From IMG/VR virus record IMGVR_UViG_3300047557_003310, positions 62,001-126,000 of that record: a DNA stretch of 64,000 nt. One strand, given 5' to 3'. Positions 39,230 to 46,777 of this stretch are shown piece by piece. A program made the position numbers and the translations under genes. The stretch comes from a virus. The notes beneath the pieces are model-generated. The model had not been told where the DNA came from. It saw nothing but the letters and a program-made list of their open reading frames with translations, and searched no databases. Each line of letters starts with the position of its first letter. Positions within the stretch are counted from its first letter, which is position 1.

Positions 39230-40699
39230 ATGAAATTTTTCAAACAACTGATGCTTGCACCTGTTGCTCTTGGAATGGTTGCTCCTGCTGCGATGTCAGC
39301 AGACCTTAATATGAATGGAGTAAACCAATATGCATCCGCAGAGCAGGTAACAAGCGTCACTCAATTCTCTGATGTCCAACCTACCGATTGGGCATATCAG
39401 GCACTCAACAACCTTGTAGAGCGTTATGGTTGCGTTGCTGGTTATCCTAATGGCACCTATGGTGGCGGTAAGGCAATGACTCGTTATGAAGCAGCAGCAC
39501 TTCTCAATTCCTGCCTGGATCGTGTGACTGAAGTTACCGATGAACTGAAGCGTCTTCAAACCGAATTTGCCGCCGAACTCGCTGTTCTTCGTGGTCGTGT
39601 AGATAAACTGGAAGCACAAGTTAGTGAACTTGAGGCAACTCAATTCTCCACCACAACCAAACTGCGTGGTGAAGCAAACTTCGTGATCGGTAATGTTGAT
39701 GACTACAAAACCAAAGATGGTGATGTAACTCACGCTGCATTCAACTATGATCTTCGTTTGAACCTGGATACTTCGTTTACTGGTAAGGATTTGCTTCGCA
39801 CTCGTTTGCGTTCTGCTAATTTCAGTAGCGATCCTTTTGGTTCCAGTTCTTCACTATTCAAACTTGATAAAGCAGACAACACTTCCAGTGAAGTTGGTAA
39901 CAACGTAGTTATCGACCGTCTGTACTATCAGTTCCCTGCGTTCAATAACAGCACTACTATTACTGCTGGTGCTCTGGTTCGTAATACTGAAATTGCTTGG
40001 GTTCCTTCTGCTTATAACTCTAAGATCCTTGACTTCTTCCAAGTTGGTGGTACTCCTGGAGTCTATAACAAGGCAGTTGGTGCTGGTTTCGGTGTCCAGT
40101 ACGGTAAGAAAGGTCTTGTTGCTGGTGTAAACTATGTTGCCCAAGCAGGTCAAGATAGTGAGCGTGGTGAGTTTGATGAGTCTGGTGCTCTGAATACTCT
40201 GGCACAAATTGGCTATCGTGGTGATAACTACGGTATTGCATTTGGTTACCGTTATGGTACTGAAGGCACTCGTGTTCGTACCTATAATGGTCTGAATGGT
40301 GCTTCTGGTGCTCTTGCTCCTGGTCAAACTTCTAACGGTTATGCTCTGAACGCATACTGGCAACCTTCTCAGTCTGGTTGGGTTCCCTCCATCTCTGCTG
40401 GTTATGGTTGGAATACCGTAAGTGGCACCAAGAGTGATGCTACCAACAGTCAGTCTTGGATGGCAGGTCTTCAGTGGGAAGATGTGTTTGTTGATGGTAA
40501 TACTGCTGGTGTTGCTATTGGTCAAGCACCTACTGGAGAAGACCTTGAGAAGTCAACGATGCTTGAGTTCTTCTACAAGTATCAAGTGTCTGATAACATC
40601 AGCATTACTCCTGCAATCTTCTACGCAAGCGACAATCAGCGTCTTGCTAAAGATTCCTCCAACTGGGGTGCTGTTATACAATCAACATTCAAATTCTAA
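39230..40699 (+). CDS. Cyanobacterial-type outer-membrane porin (SLH domain + barrel)
   Basis: 489 residues. Signal peptide about 1-23 (LAPVALGMVAPAAMSA). An SLH domain follows (FSDVQPTDWAYQALNNL, about 46-110) that binds peptidoglycan, then a coiled coil (ELAVLRGRVDKLEAQVSELE), then a beta barrel to a terminal Phe. This is the layout of Synechococcus Som-type porins. G+C and codon use look closer to the psbA region than to the adjacent glycan genes, suggesting host origin. Next to pstS: a phosphate or iron uptake role is plausible. Confidence 0.92.
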   Translation: MKFFKQLMLAPVALGMVAPAAMSADLNMNGVNQYASAEQVTSVTQFSDVQPTDWAYQALNNLVERYGCVAGYPNGTYGGGKAMTRYEAAALLNSCLDRVTEVTDELKRLQTEFAAELAVLRGRVDKLEAQVSELEATQFSTTTKLRGEANFVIGNVDDYKTKDGDVTHAAFNYDLRLNLDTSFTGKDLLRTRLRSANFSSDPFGSSSSLFKLDKADNTSSEVGNNVVIDRLYYQFPAFNNSTTITAGALVRNTEIAWVPSAYNSKILDFFQVGGTPGVYNKAVGAGFGVQYGKKGLVAGVNYVAQAGQDSERGEFDESGALNTLAQIGYRGDNYGIAFGYRYGTEGTRVRTYNGLNGASGALAPGQTSNGYALNAYWQPSQSGWVPSISAGYGWNTVSGTKSDATNSQSWMAGLQWEDVFVDGNTAGVAIGQAPTGEDLEKSTMLEFFYKYQVSDNISITPAIFYASDNQRLAKDSSNWGAVIQSTFKF

Positions 40700-40717
40700 G
40701 GTATAAATATACTTACC

Positions 40718-40807
40718 TGGTTTGTGTGAGAACTCATCAGGTAAAGGGAGGTCTTTGGACCTCCTTTTTTATGTTATAGTATAAATATTAATATCTCACA
40801 CAAACCA
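40718..40807 (+). promoter_or_regulatory. Long-range 14-bp inverted repeat with late promoter, before HNH gene
   Basis: TGGTTTGTGTGAGA (40718-40731) is repeated inverted at 40794-40807. TATAAATA (40780-40787) sits just before the 3' arm, so a late transcript starting near 40793 lacks the 5' arm. The 3' arm ends 6 bases before the ATG. A competing stem TTACCTG/CAGGTAA (40713/40738) can occupy the 5' arm. Confidence 0.75.
40744..40770 (+). terminator. Terminator of the porin gene
   Basis: AAGGGAGGTC-TTTG-GACCTCCTT followed by T, lying in the loop of the long inverted repeat. Confidence 0.88.
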
Positions 40808-40813
40808 AGGGTT

Positions 40814-41431
40814 ATGTCTAAAAGAAAGACTATTTATGGTGTCGGTATAAATGATGCCAACTATCCAGTAAAACCAAGAATATCTGGGACAAACCAAAGA
40901 ATATCTTGTCCTTTTTATTTGAGGTGGAAAGAAATGATACGAAGATGTTATTCTGAAAAAGAACATTTAAGAAATCCAACTTATAAAGATTGTAAAGTTG
41001 TGGATGAATGGAAATATTTTTCTAACTTCAAATCTTGGATGGAAGTGCAAGATTGGGAAGAAAAACATTTAGATAAAGATATACTTGTTCCTGGAAATAA
41101 AACATATGGACCAAATACTTGTATCTTTGTTGAAGATAAGATAAATCTTTTACTTGTTAAGTGTGATTCCAAAAGAGGGAAATATCCTCTTGGTGTTTCT
41201 CCAGCAATAAGAGGTAATAAAACTTACTACCAGTCGCATATGGGTAGAAAGTATCTTGGATTTTTTGATAATATTTTTGAAGCACACCAGTGTTGGCAAG
41301 TAGAAAAATCTAATCATATTAAAGAAGTTGCATTACTTCAAACTGATGAGATATTAAAGAATGCACTTTTGGAAATATCCAATAAGTTGATGAAAGATTA
41401 CAATACTAATACTGAAACTAAAACATATTGA
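40814..41431 (+). CDS. HNH-type homing endonuclease-like protein
   Basis: 205 residues. Motif series WKEMIRRCYSEKEHLRNP, CKVVDEWKYFSNFKSWM, LDKDIL and NTCIFV is a phage HNH-like family I recognise. A C-terminal repeat-like segment (GVSPAIRGNKTYYQSHMGRK) resembles an AP2-type DNA-binding module. Inserted between the porin and the head-like gene at 41464. Confidence 0.82.
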   Translation: MSKRKTIYGVGINDANYPVKPRISGTNQRISCPFYLRWKEMIRRCYSEKEHLRNPTYKDCKVVDEWKYFSNFKSWMEVQDWEEKHLDKDILVPGNKTYGPNTCIFVEDKINLLLVKCDSKRGKYPLGVSPAIRGNKTYYQSHMGRKYLGFFDNIFEAHQCWQVEKSNHIKEVALLQTDEILKNALLEISNKLMKDYNTNTETKTY

Positions 41432-41435
41432 GATT

Positions 41436-41443
41436 TATAAATA
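41436..41443 (+). promoter_or_regulatory. T4-type late promoter
   Basis: TATAAATA, 20 bases before the ATG at 41464. Confidence 0.72.
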
Positions 41444-41463
41444 ACTAAAAAGTATTTCATAAA

Positions 41464-41937
41464 ATGAACGCACAAGAACTTCGCAATCTTCAAGAAGCAT
41501 ATTTAGAAGTTGTTGAAAACCAGCAACTTAATGAAGCAGATAGAATAGACAAAGGATTGTCTCCTCTTGTAAAAAGACAAGTAAGAAATGATCGTATTAG
41601 AGATAAAGTTAGTTCAAGAGATCCTGATGCACATACTGAACCTGAATTGGAAAAATCACGAAGAGTGATGCATAAAGCAATGAGGGGACAAAAAAAACCA
41701 GAAGCAAAATCAAGACCTACGGGTCCTGGTAAATATGGTGCTATGCAAAGAAGAGGAATGTCTGTATCTGATAAGTTTAGAAAGGAAGTTTTGGAGAGAG
41801 GAATGAAAGAAGAAGTAGACATCTATGACATTATCCTCTCACACCTACTTGATGAAGGTTATGCTGAAACACCAGAAGCAGCAGAAGCAATTATGGTGAA
41901 TATGAGTGAAGAGTGGAAAGATAGTATTATTGGTTGA
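41464..41937 (+). CDS. Head-associated-like protein with shared C-terminal module
   Basis: 157 residues, basic middle (RRVMHKAMRGQKKPEAK) and a C-terminal helical module (IYDIILSHLLDEGYAETPE ... NMSEEW). The module is also at the end of the 18580 protein. Driven by a late promoter. Structural or prohead role inferred. Confidence 0.66.
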   Translation: MNAQELRNLQEAYLEVVENQQLNEADRIDKGLSPLVKRQVRNDRIRDKVSSRDPDAHTEPELEKSRRVMHKAMRGQKKPEAKSRPTGPGKYGAMQRRGMSVSDKFRKEVLERGMKEEVDIYDIILSHLLDEGYAETPEAAEAIMVNMSEEWKDSIIG

Positions 41938-41959
41938 TAAACTACTCATAAGTTGAGTT

Positions 41960-41988
41960 AGGTCACTCCAAAAGGGGTGACCTTTTTT
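41960..41988 (+). terminator. Rho-independent terminator
   Basis: AGGTCAC and GTGACCT pair across a ten-base loop, followed by T. Confidence 0.88.
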
Positions 41989-42004
41989 ATTAGGTAATGG
42001 AAAC

Positions 42005-42049
42005 CTTAACCTATTCTTAGTTGACTTTAATTTACTGTTTTAGTAGAAT
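42005..42049 (+). promoter_or_regulatory. Pho-box-like element and promoter of pstS
   Basis: CTTAACCT (42005-42012), 3 bases, CTTAGTTG (42016-42023): the 8-3-8 repeat form of cyanobacterial PhoB sites, first half a full match to PyTTAAPyPyT. It overlaps TTGACT (42021-42026), 17 bases, TAGAAT (42044-42049), the place expected for PhoB activation. Host PhoB could thus switch on pstS in phosphate-starved cells. Confidence 0.7.
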
Positions 42050-42072
42050 TACTTTGTAGTTATTCACTTTTT

Positions 42073-43035
42073 ATGAAACTCAAAAATTTTATTGCTGTTG
42101 GTTTGGTTGCTGCTCCTGTTGCTGCTCTTGCTGGACCTGCTCTGAATGGTGCTGGTGCCACCTTCCCTGCACCAATTTATCAACGCTGGTTCCAAGATTA
42201 TGCACGAACTTCTGGGAGTAGGGTTAATTATCAGTCCGTTGGTTCTGGTGCTGGTGTTCGTCAATTCATTGCGGGCACAGTTGACTTCGGAGCAAGTGAC
42301 GAACCAATCAAACCAGCAGAAGCAGCAAAGGTGAAGCGTGGTGTCGTTCAAATCCCTATGGTGGGTGGAACGATTGCTGTTGCTTATAACAAACCTGGTT
42401 GCAAACTGAAACTAACGCAAAAGCAAACTGTCGATGTGTTCTCTGGACGAATTAAGGATTGGAAAGCACTTGGTTGTGCTGCTGGTCCTATTCGCACTGT
42501 ATATCGTGCAGATGGTTCTGGAACCACTTATGCATTTACTAATTCCCTAGATGCCTTTGGTGGTTGGACTGCTGGTGTAGGTAAGTCTGTAAAGTGGCCT
42601 ACTGGTATTGGTGCTAAAGGTAATGAGGGTGTGTCTGGTAGTATCCGACAAACTCCTGGATCTATTGGTTATGTGAATACTGGATTTGTGAAAGCAAACA
42701 AACTCCAAGCAGCAGCACTTCAAAACAAGGCAGGTAAGTTTGTTCTTCCAACTGCTGCTTCTGGTTCTGCTGCACTGAATGGTATCAAACTGGATGCAAA
42801 CCTTGCTGGTGAAAATCCAAATCCTGCTGGAGCAACTGCATATCCAATTTCCACTTTGACTTGGATTCTTGCTTATAAGACTGGCAATGGTGCCAAGACA
42901 AATGATATCCGTGCTGCTCTAAATTATGCTCTGAGTTCTAAGGCACAATCAATTGCTGATGACCTTGGATATGTTCCTTTGAGTGGTTCTGTGCTTAACA
43001 AAGCACGTATCGCCGTAAACCGAATCGGTCAATGA
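42073..43035 (+). CDS. pstS: Periplasmic phosphate-binding protein
   Basis: 320 residues. Signal peptide about 1-20 (LVAAPVAALAG). Phosphate loop regions are visible: GAGATFPAPIYQRWF, SVGSGAGVRQFI, VDFGASDEP and RADGSGTTYAFT. Captures phosphate for the host PstCAB transporter. A known cyanophage auxiliary gene. Confidence 0.96.
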   Translation: MKLKNFIAVGLVAAPVAALAGPALNGAGATFPAPIYQRWFQDYARTSGSRVNYQSVGSGAGVRQFIAGTVDFGASDEPIKPAEAAKVKRGVVQIPMVGGTIAVAYNKPGCKLKLTQKQTVDVFSGRIKDWKALGCAAGPIRTVYRADGSGTTYAFTNSLDAFGGWTAGVGKSVKWPTGIGAKGNEGVSGSIRQTPGSIGYVNTGFVKANKLQAAALQNKAGKFVLPTAASGSAALNGIKLDANLAGENPNPAGATAYPISTLTWILAYKTGNGAKTNDIRAALNYALSSKAQSIADDLGYVPLSGSVLNKARIAVNRIGQ

Positions 43036-43073
43036 TATAAGTATTAATACTTATTAAAATCAGCATTTCCTGA

Positions 43074-43102
43074 CAAGGGTGGGTTTCCCCCCTTGCTTTT
43101 TT
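43074..43102 (+). terminator. Terminator of pstS
   Basis: CAAGGG-T-GGG and CCC-CCCTTG stem followed by CTTTTTT; it overlaps the next promoter's -35 box. Confidence 0.82.
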
Positions 43103-43121
43103 ATGATTCTTGCTATATAAT
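43093..43121 (+). promoter_or_regulatory. Sigma70 promoter for hli/petF
   Basis: TTGCTT, 17 bases, TATAAT, with the -35 in the 3' arm of the pstS terminator. Confidence 0.7.
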
Positions 43122-43147
43122 CTGTAACAGTTCTTTACAAAACTATT

Positions 43148-43342
43148 ATGACTGTAACAACTAATGATCGTGGTCAACAAAATATGTGGGCCAAAGAACC
43201 TACCATGTACTACCATAATTACGGTATGCAAACCCCTAACGAATGGAAGGAGACCTATAATGGACGCTGGGCAATGGTCGGCATTATTGCTGGCGCTATT
43301 TCTTATGCTCTCACTGGTAACTTCTTCTTCGGGATCTTCTGA
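43148..43342 (+). CDS. hli: High-light-inducible protein
   Basis: 64 residues with one membrane helix holding the chlorophyll-binding motif ETYNGRWAMVGIIAGAISYA. HLI proteins bind chlorophyll and protect photosystem II assembly under stress. First gene of the hli-petF-hli operon. Confidence 0.95.
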   Translation: MTVTTNDRGQQNMWAKEPTMYYHNYGMQTPNEWKETYNGRWAMVGIIAGAISYALTGNFFFGIF

Positions 43343-43355
43343 CAATTGATTGACA

Positions 43356-43442
43356 ATGACTGAAATTATCTTTACAATCACTAGTGTTGCCTTTTTCGTT
43401 TTACTGGCACACTCTGTAAACCAACTTTCCGAAACTTACTAA
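43356..43442 (+). CDS. Small membrane peptide (28 aa) between hli and petF
   Basis: [20 protein letters not shown], then a short polar tail. One membrane helix. Its TAA overlaps the petF ATG. Size and setting among photosynthesis genes suggest a photosystem- or cytochrome-linked subunit, but no match is recognised. Confidence 0.6.
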   Translation: MTEIIFTITSVAFFVLLAHSVNQLSETY

Positions 43443-43735
43443 TGGCTACTTATAACATTACTCTTCAACATCCTGATGGCACTGAGAATGTAATTCAGTG
43501 CGAAGACGATCAATATATCCTAGAAGCAGCAGAAGCAGCAGACCTGGATATGCTATATTCTTGCCGTGCTGGTGCCTGTAGTTCTTGTGCAGGTAAACTG
43601 GTAAGTGGTGAGGTAGATAACGAAGAACAATCATTTCTTGATGATGAACAGATTGCTGATGGGTTTATTCTGACCTGTGTGGCATATCCTAAGAGTGATT
43701 GCGTCATCCTCACTGAACAGGAAGAAAACCTGTGA
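43442..43735 (+). CDS. petF: Ferredoxin, plant-type 2Fe-2S
   Basis: 97 residues. [12 protein letters not shown] and a later TCVAYP supply the four cluster Cys. Carries electrons from photosystem I, here probably to reductases. Overlaps neighbours. Confidence 0.96.
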   Translation: MATYNITLQHPDGTENVIQCEDDQYILEAAEAADLDMLYSCRAGACSSCAGKLVSGEVDNEEQSFLDDEQIADGFILTCVAYPKSDCVILTEQEENL

Positions 43736-44007
43736 GTGCTGGGATGCTCGGGCAGTTTGCTATTGCCCTTGAGAAACTTGGGTGGGATGCCAACGATGAA
43801 ATTTCTGTAGAAATCGGTGGTGTAGCAGTTACAGGAACTGCAACTCATCCAGATGCAAATCCAAAATGGGCAAAACCCTTTGGAACTGTGACTTATCAAA
43901 ACGATGCTTTCATCGTTATTAAAAATAAATCAAGGAATCCTGTGGTTCCTTCTCAACCTAATCCTGAACTCAAACAAAAACACATTTATCAAGGAGAACA
44001 AAAATGA
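43732..44007 (+). CDS. Conserved protein between petF and hli
   Basis: 91 residues from GTG 43732 (GTGA overlap with petF); ATG 43744 also possible. Beta-rich core ([16 protein letters not shown]). No Cys or membrane segment. Overlaps hli by 4 bases. Function unknown. Confidence 0.65.
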   Translation: MSAGMLGQFAIALEKLGWDANDEISVEIGGVAVTGTATHPDANPKWAKPFGTVTYQNDAFIVIKNKSRNPVVPSQPNPELKQKHIYQGEQK

Positions 44008-44123
44008 AATTCGGATTTACCCCTGAGGCAGAGATCCTCAATGCTCGTCTAGCTATGCTAGGTTTTGTCATTGCTGTCGGAACTTATGCTACAACTGGTC
44101 AAGTAATTCCGGGAATCTGGTAA
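44004..44123 (+). CDS. hli: Short high-light-inducible protein
   Basis: 39 residues, nearly only the chlorophyll-binding helix: AEILNARLAMLGFVIAVGTY. AAGGAG lies 5 bases before the ATG. Confidence 0.92.
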   Translation: MKFGFTPEAEILNARLAMLGFVIAVGTYATTGQVIPGIW

Positions 44124-44138
44124 TATACCAGGTCTATA

Positions 44139-44181
44139 AACCTGTTGTTTTATAAATAGTATAAGATAATAACAACAGGTT
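44139..44181 (+). promoter_or_regulatory. Inverted repeat with late promoter, before HNH gene
   Basis: AACCTGTTGTT (44139-44149) and AACAACAGGTT (44171-44181), perfect over 11 bases. TATAAATA (44151-44158) is in the loop. The 3' arm touches the ATG at 44182. Confidence 0.8.
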
Positions 44182-44568
44182 ATGACAAAAGGCAGAAAAA
44201 AAGGACTGTGTATAAAAACTTACATTGCTCGTCCTGATGGAACAGTTTGGTCGCAAACCAAATATAAATGTACTAAACTAAATCCATCAAAACATTATAA
44301 AAAAGAATATTTACAGTTTGATATGTTTATTGATGGAAAGAGAGTTAATAAACAGGTACATAGATTTATAGCAGAACAATTGCTACCAAATCCAGATCCA
44401 GAAAACTTAACTGTTGTTGATCATATCAATAGAAATAGAACTGATAATAGATTAGAAAATTTAAGATGGTCAACGAGACAAGATAATTGGTATAACTTTG
44501 AACTTTCTATTGAAAAATCTATTGAAACATTAGAAAGAGCGGGTTATACTATAATACCCCCTCAATAA
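44182..44568 (+). CDS. HNH homing endonuclease
   Basis: 128 residues. KQVHRFIAEQLLP, VVDHINRNRTDNRLENLRW is the HNH_3 signature with the catalytic DH, N and N residues. A short N-terminal beta part (ARPDGTVWSQTKYK) leads in. Inserted between hli and the peroxiredoxin gene. Confidence 0.92.
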   Translation: MTKGRKKGLCIKTYIARPDGTVWSQTKYKCTKLNPSKHYKKEYLQFDMFIDGKRVNKQVHRFIAEQLLPNPDPENLTVVDHINRNRTDNRLENLRWSTRQDNWYNFELSIEKSIETLERAGYTIIPPQ

Positions 44569-44600
44569 TATTAAGGAGAACAATTAAAATGGAGGTAAAA

Positions 44601-45128
44601 ATGCGTAAAGAACAATATCAGGTTCCTCAGGTTCAGTTTGTATTTCGTGAATCTGGTGAATTCGTAACTAAAACATCTGCAGATCTGTTCGATGGAAAAC
44701 GTGTGGTCGTGTTTAGTTTGCCTGGTGCTTTCACTCCTACTTGCAGTGCCTATCAGCTACCTGGATTCGAAGAGAGATACGACGACTTTATTAGTCTTGG
44801 CATCGACGATATTTACTGCATCTCTGTTAATGATGGGTTTGTGATGAATGCCTGGGCACAAGACCAGAACATCGAAAAAGTAAAACTCATTCCAGATGGC
44901 AATGCTTACTTCACACGTTCTATGGGAATGCTTGTCAATAAGTCTAACCTTGGTTTCGGTGATCGGTCTTGGCGTTATGCTATGGTCGTGGATAACGGAA
45001 TCATCACTAAACTTTTCCTTGAGGCAGGTATGCGTGACAACGCCGATTCGGATCCATATGTGGAGACTACTCCGGATAATGTTCTTGAGTATGTGAGGGA
45101 TAAATTAAGAGAAGCAGTGATTGCTTGA
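44601..45128 (+). CDS. Peroxiredoxin (Prx5-like)
   Basis: 175 residues from ATG 44601. SLPGAFTPTCSAYQLPGFEE carries the peroxidatic Cys motif P-x3-T-x2-C; SVNDGFVMNAWAQ is family-typical. Reduces peroxides, relevant when photosynthesis continues during infection. In-frame ATG 44589 is rejected because its GGAGGT is the ribosome site for 44601. Confidence 0.9.
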   Translation: MRKEQYQVPQVQFVFRESGEFVTKTSADLFDGKRVVVFSLPGAFTPTCSAYQLPGFEERYDDFISLGIDDIYCISVNDGFVMNAWAQDQNIEKVKLIPDGNAYFTRSMGMLVNKSNLGFGDRSWRYAMVVDNGIITKLFLEAGMRDNADSDPYVETTPDNVLEYVRDKLREAVIA

Positions 45129-45149
45129 AATAATAATTAATATGATGAT

Positions 45150-45181
45150 ACTCTGTCCTAAATAATGGGCAGAGTTTTTTT
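45150..45181 (+). terminator. Rho-independent terminator
   Basis: ACTCTGTCC and GGGCAGAGT pair (one G-U), followed by seven T. Confidence 0.88.
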
Positions 45182-45185
45182 GTTT

Positions 45186-45344
45186 ATGCCTAGAAATTAC
45201 ATCACAAAAGATGAGATTAAAGTATTGATATTGAAGCAAAAAAATAAAGTTGCGAATGAACATCATTTCACTTCAGATCCAAAAGCAATTGCAAATAAAC
45301 ATCTCAATGAATTGCTAGACAAGATAGAAGAATTTAGATATTAA
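45186..45344 (+). CDS. Small helical protein (52 aa), with duplicated end
   Basis: MPRNYITKDEIKVLILKQ ... LLDKIEEFRY. The last 14 codons are repeated after the FkbM gene. No motif known. Confidence 0.6.
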   Translation: MPRNYITKDEIKVLILKQKNKVANEHHFTSDPKAIANKHLNELLDKIEEFRY

Positions 45345-46094
45345 ACATTTTTTTTTGATTTCATGAAACTTCCAATACATACTTGTCAAATACCAAATTT
45401 AAATCAAATATATCAGTTTTATTTTCCTGGGAAATATGAAGGATTTTTTGTTGAAGTTGGAGCTTTTGATGGAGAAACGTATTCAAATACTTCACATTTA
45501 GCCGATTCAGGGTGGAGCGGAATATACATTGAGCCAATACAAAACCACTATTTAAAGTGTGTAGATAGACATAAAGACAATGAAGTGAAAGTATTAAATT
45601 GCTCAGTTGGATCAGAAGAAAAAGAAGTGTCTTTATATGTTGGAGGATTTGCTGGTGAATTGACCACAGCAAATTCACAACAATTAGAAATTTATTCTAA
45701 TACATGGTGGTCAAGTAATTATAATTTTATCGAAGAAAAGTGTAATCAGGTAAGATTGGACACAATTTTAACTGAAGAAAATATAAAAGACATAGACATT
45801 CTTGTTGTAGATGTTGAAGGCAATGAAAAAGATATATTTGATTCTTTCGATTTGAATATTTGGACACCCAAAATGATGATAATTGAGTTAGTTGATGATA
45901 ATGTAGATTATGTGGGATATACAGAAAGAGTAGATGAATGCATACAATTGAGAGATAAATTTAAAAATTGTGGATATCATGAGATTTATCGAGATTGTAT
46001 TAATACAATTTTTTACAGAAATTAAATTTAAAAATTTTTTGATCAGGTACAATTTTAATAAACTACTAGATAAGATAGAAGAATTTAGGTACTA
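45314..46094 (+). repeat. Direct repeats flanking the FkbM gene
   Basis: The 31 bases at 45314-45344 recur at 46064-46094 with a few changes. Both encode LLDKIEEFRY and a stop. They bracket the FkbM gene, suggesting that it entered as a unit by recombination and duplicated its target. Confidence 0.75.
45363..46025 (+). CDS. FkbM-family methyltransferase
   Basis: 220 residues. FFVEVGAFDGETYSNT is SAM motif I, IYIEPIQNHY the next strand, and DILVVDVEGNEKDI the FkbM VDVEG motif. Would methylate a sugar or small glycan. Very AT-rich compared with its neighbours. Confidence 0.85.
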   Translation: MKLPIHTCQIPNLNQIYQFYFPGKYEGFFVEVGAFDGETYSNTSHLADSGWSGIYIEPIQNHYLKCVDRHKDNEVKVLNCSVGSEEKEVSLYVGGFAGELTTANSQQLEIYSNTWWSSNYNFIEEKCNQVRLDTILTEENIKDIDILVVDVEGNEKDIFDSFDLNIWTPKMMIIELVDDNVDYVGYTERVDECIQLRDKFKNCGYHEIYRDCINTIFYRN

Positions 46095-46096
46095 AA

Positions 46097-46777
46097 ATGA
46101 AAATAGATCTTCATAACTTTTTTGAATACTACGATCCTAATAATCCAAAGCATGTTGCAGCAGTTGAGCAACTGGAAGTTGATTTAAAGAATTCTCCACT
46201 TCTTGAAGATACTTCAAATTGGGTTAGAATTTTTAGAACAAAACCAACTGTTCCAGGAGTTTTATCTGTTCCTTATTATCCGCAGACAGATAATTACAGA
46301 GATGCTAATCGCACCTGCAATTCATCTGCATGTGCTATGGTTTTAGAGTATTTAAAACCAGGTACACTCAAAGGAGCAAAGGGCGATGATGCCTATGTCC
46401 AAAAAGTTTTCGCAATTGGCGACACAACTGATCATTTGGTTCAGACTAAAGTTCTTGCCTCTTATGGTATTAAGTCACACTTTAGTTACAGCCTTTCTTT
46501 TTCTGACCTTGATAATGAGCTTGCCGCTGGCAGACCTGTGGTTATCGGGATCCTTCATCGCGGTACTTTATCTGCACCTACTGGTGGGCACATGGTTGTA
46601 GTGATTGGTAAGAAAGGTGAAGACTATGTTGTAAATGATCCTTATGGGTCTTTGAACGATGGCTATACTGGACCAGTTACAAATGGTAAAGGTGCTGTAT
46701 ACAAGAAATCAGATTTGAATTATCGTTGGTTAGAGAAAGGAAAAGATAAAACTGGTTGGGGTAGAATATTTACATGA
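46097..46777 (+). CDS. Peptidase C39-like protein
   Basis: 226 residues. YYPQTDNYRDANRTCNSSACA carries the catalytic Cys region and GGHMVVVIGKKGEDYVVNDP the His and Asp/Asn part of the papain-like C39 fold. With the muramidase that follows (overlap of 4 bases) it probably cleaves cell-wall peptides. Confidence 0.8.
   Translation: MKIDLHNFFEYYDPNNPKHVAAVEQLEVDLKNSPLLEDTSNWVRIFRTKPTVPGVLSVPYYPQTDNYRDANRTCNSSACAMVLEYLKPGTLKGAKGDDAYVQKVFAIGDTTDHLVQTKVLASYGIKSHFSYSLSFSDLDNELAAGRPVVIGILHRGTLSAPTGGHMVVVIGKKGEDYVVNDPYGSLNDGYTGPVTNGKGAVYKKSDLNYRWLEKGKDKTGWGRIFT

Noticed and set aside
39854-40525. 223-codon open frame on the minus strand opposite the porin
   Set aside because: Low-complexity Thr/Ile-rich product, no ribosome site; it is the mirror of a strongly biased coding sequence.
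43164-43349. Alternative frame over the first hli gene
   Set aside because: The other frame carries the exact chlorophyll-binding motif.
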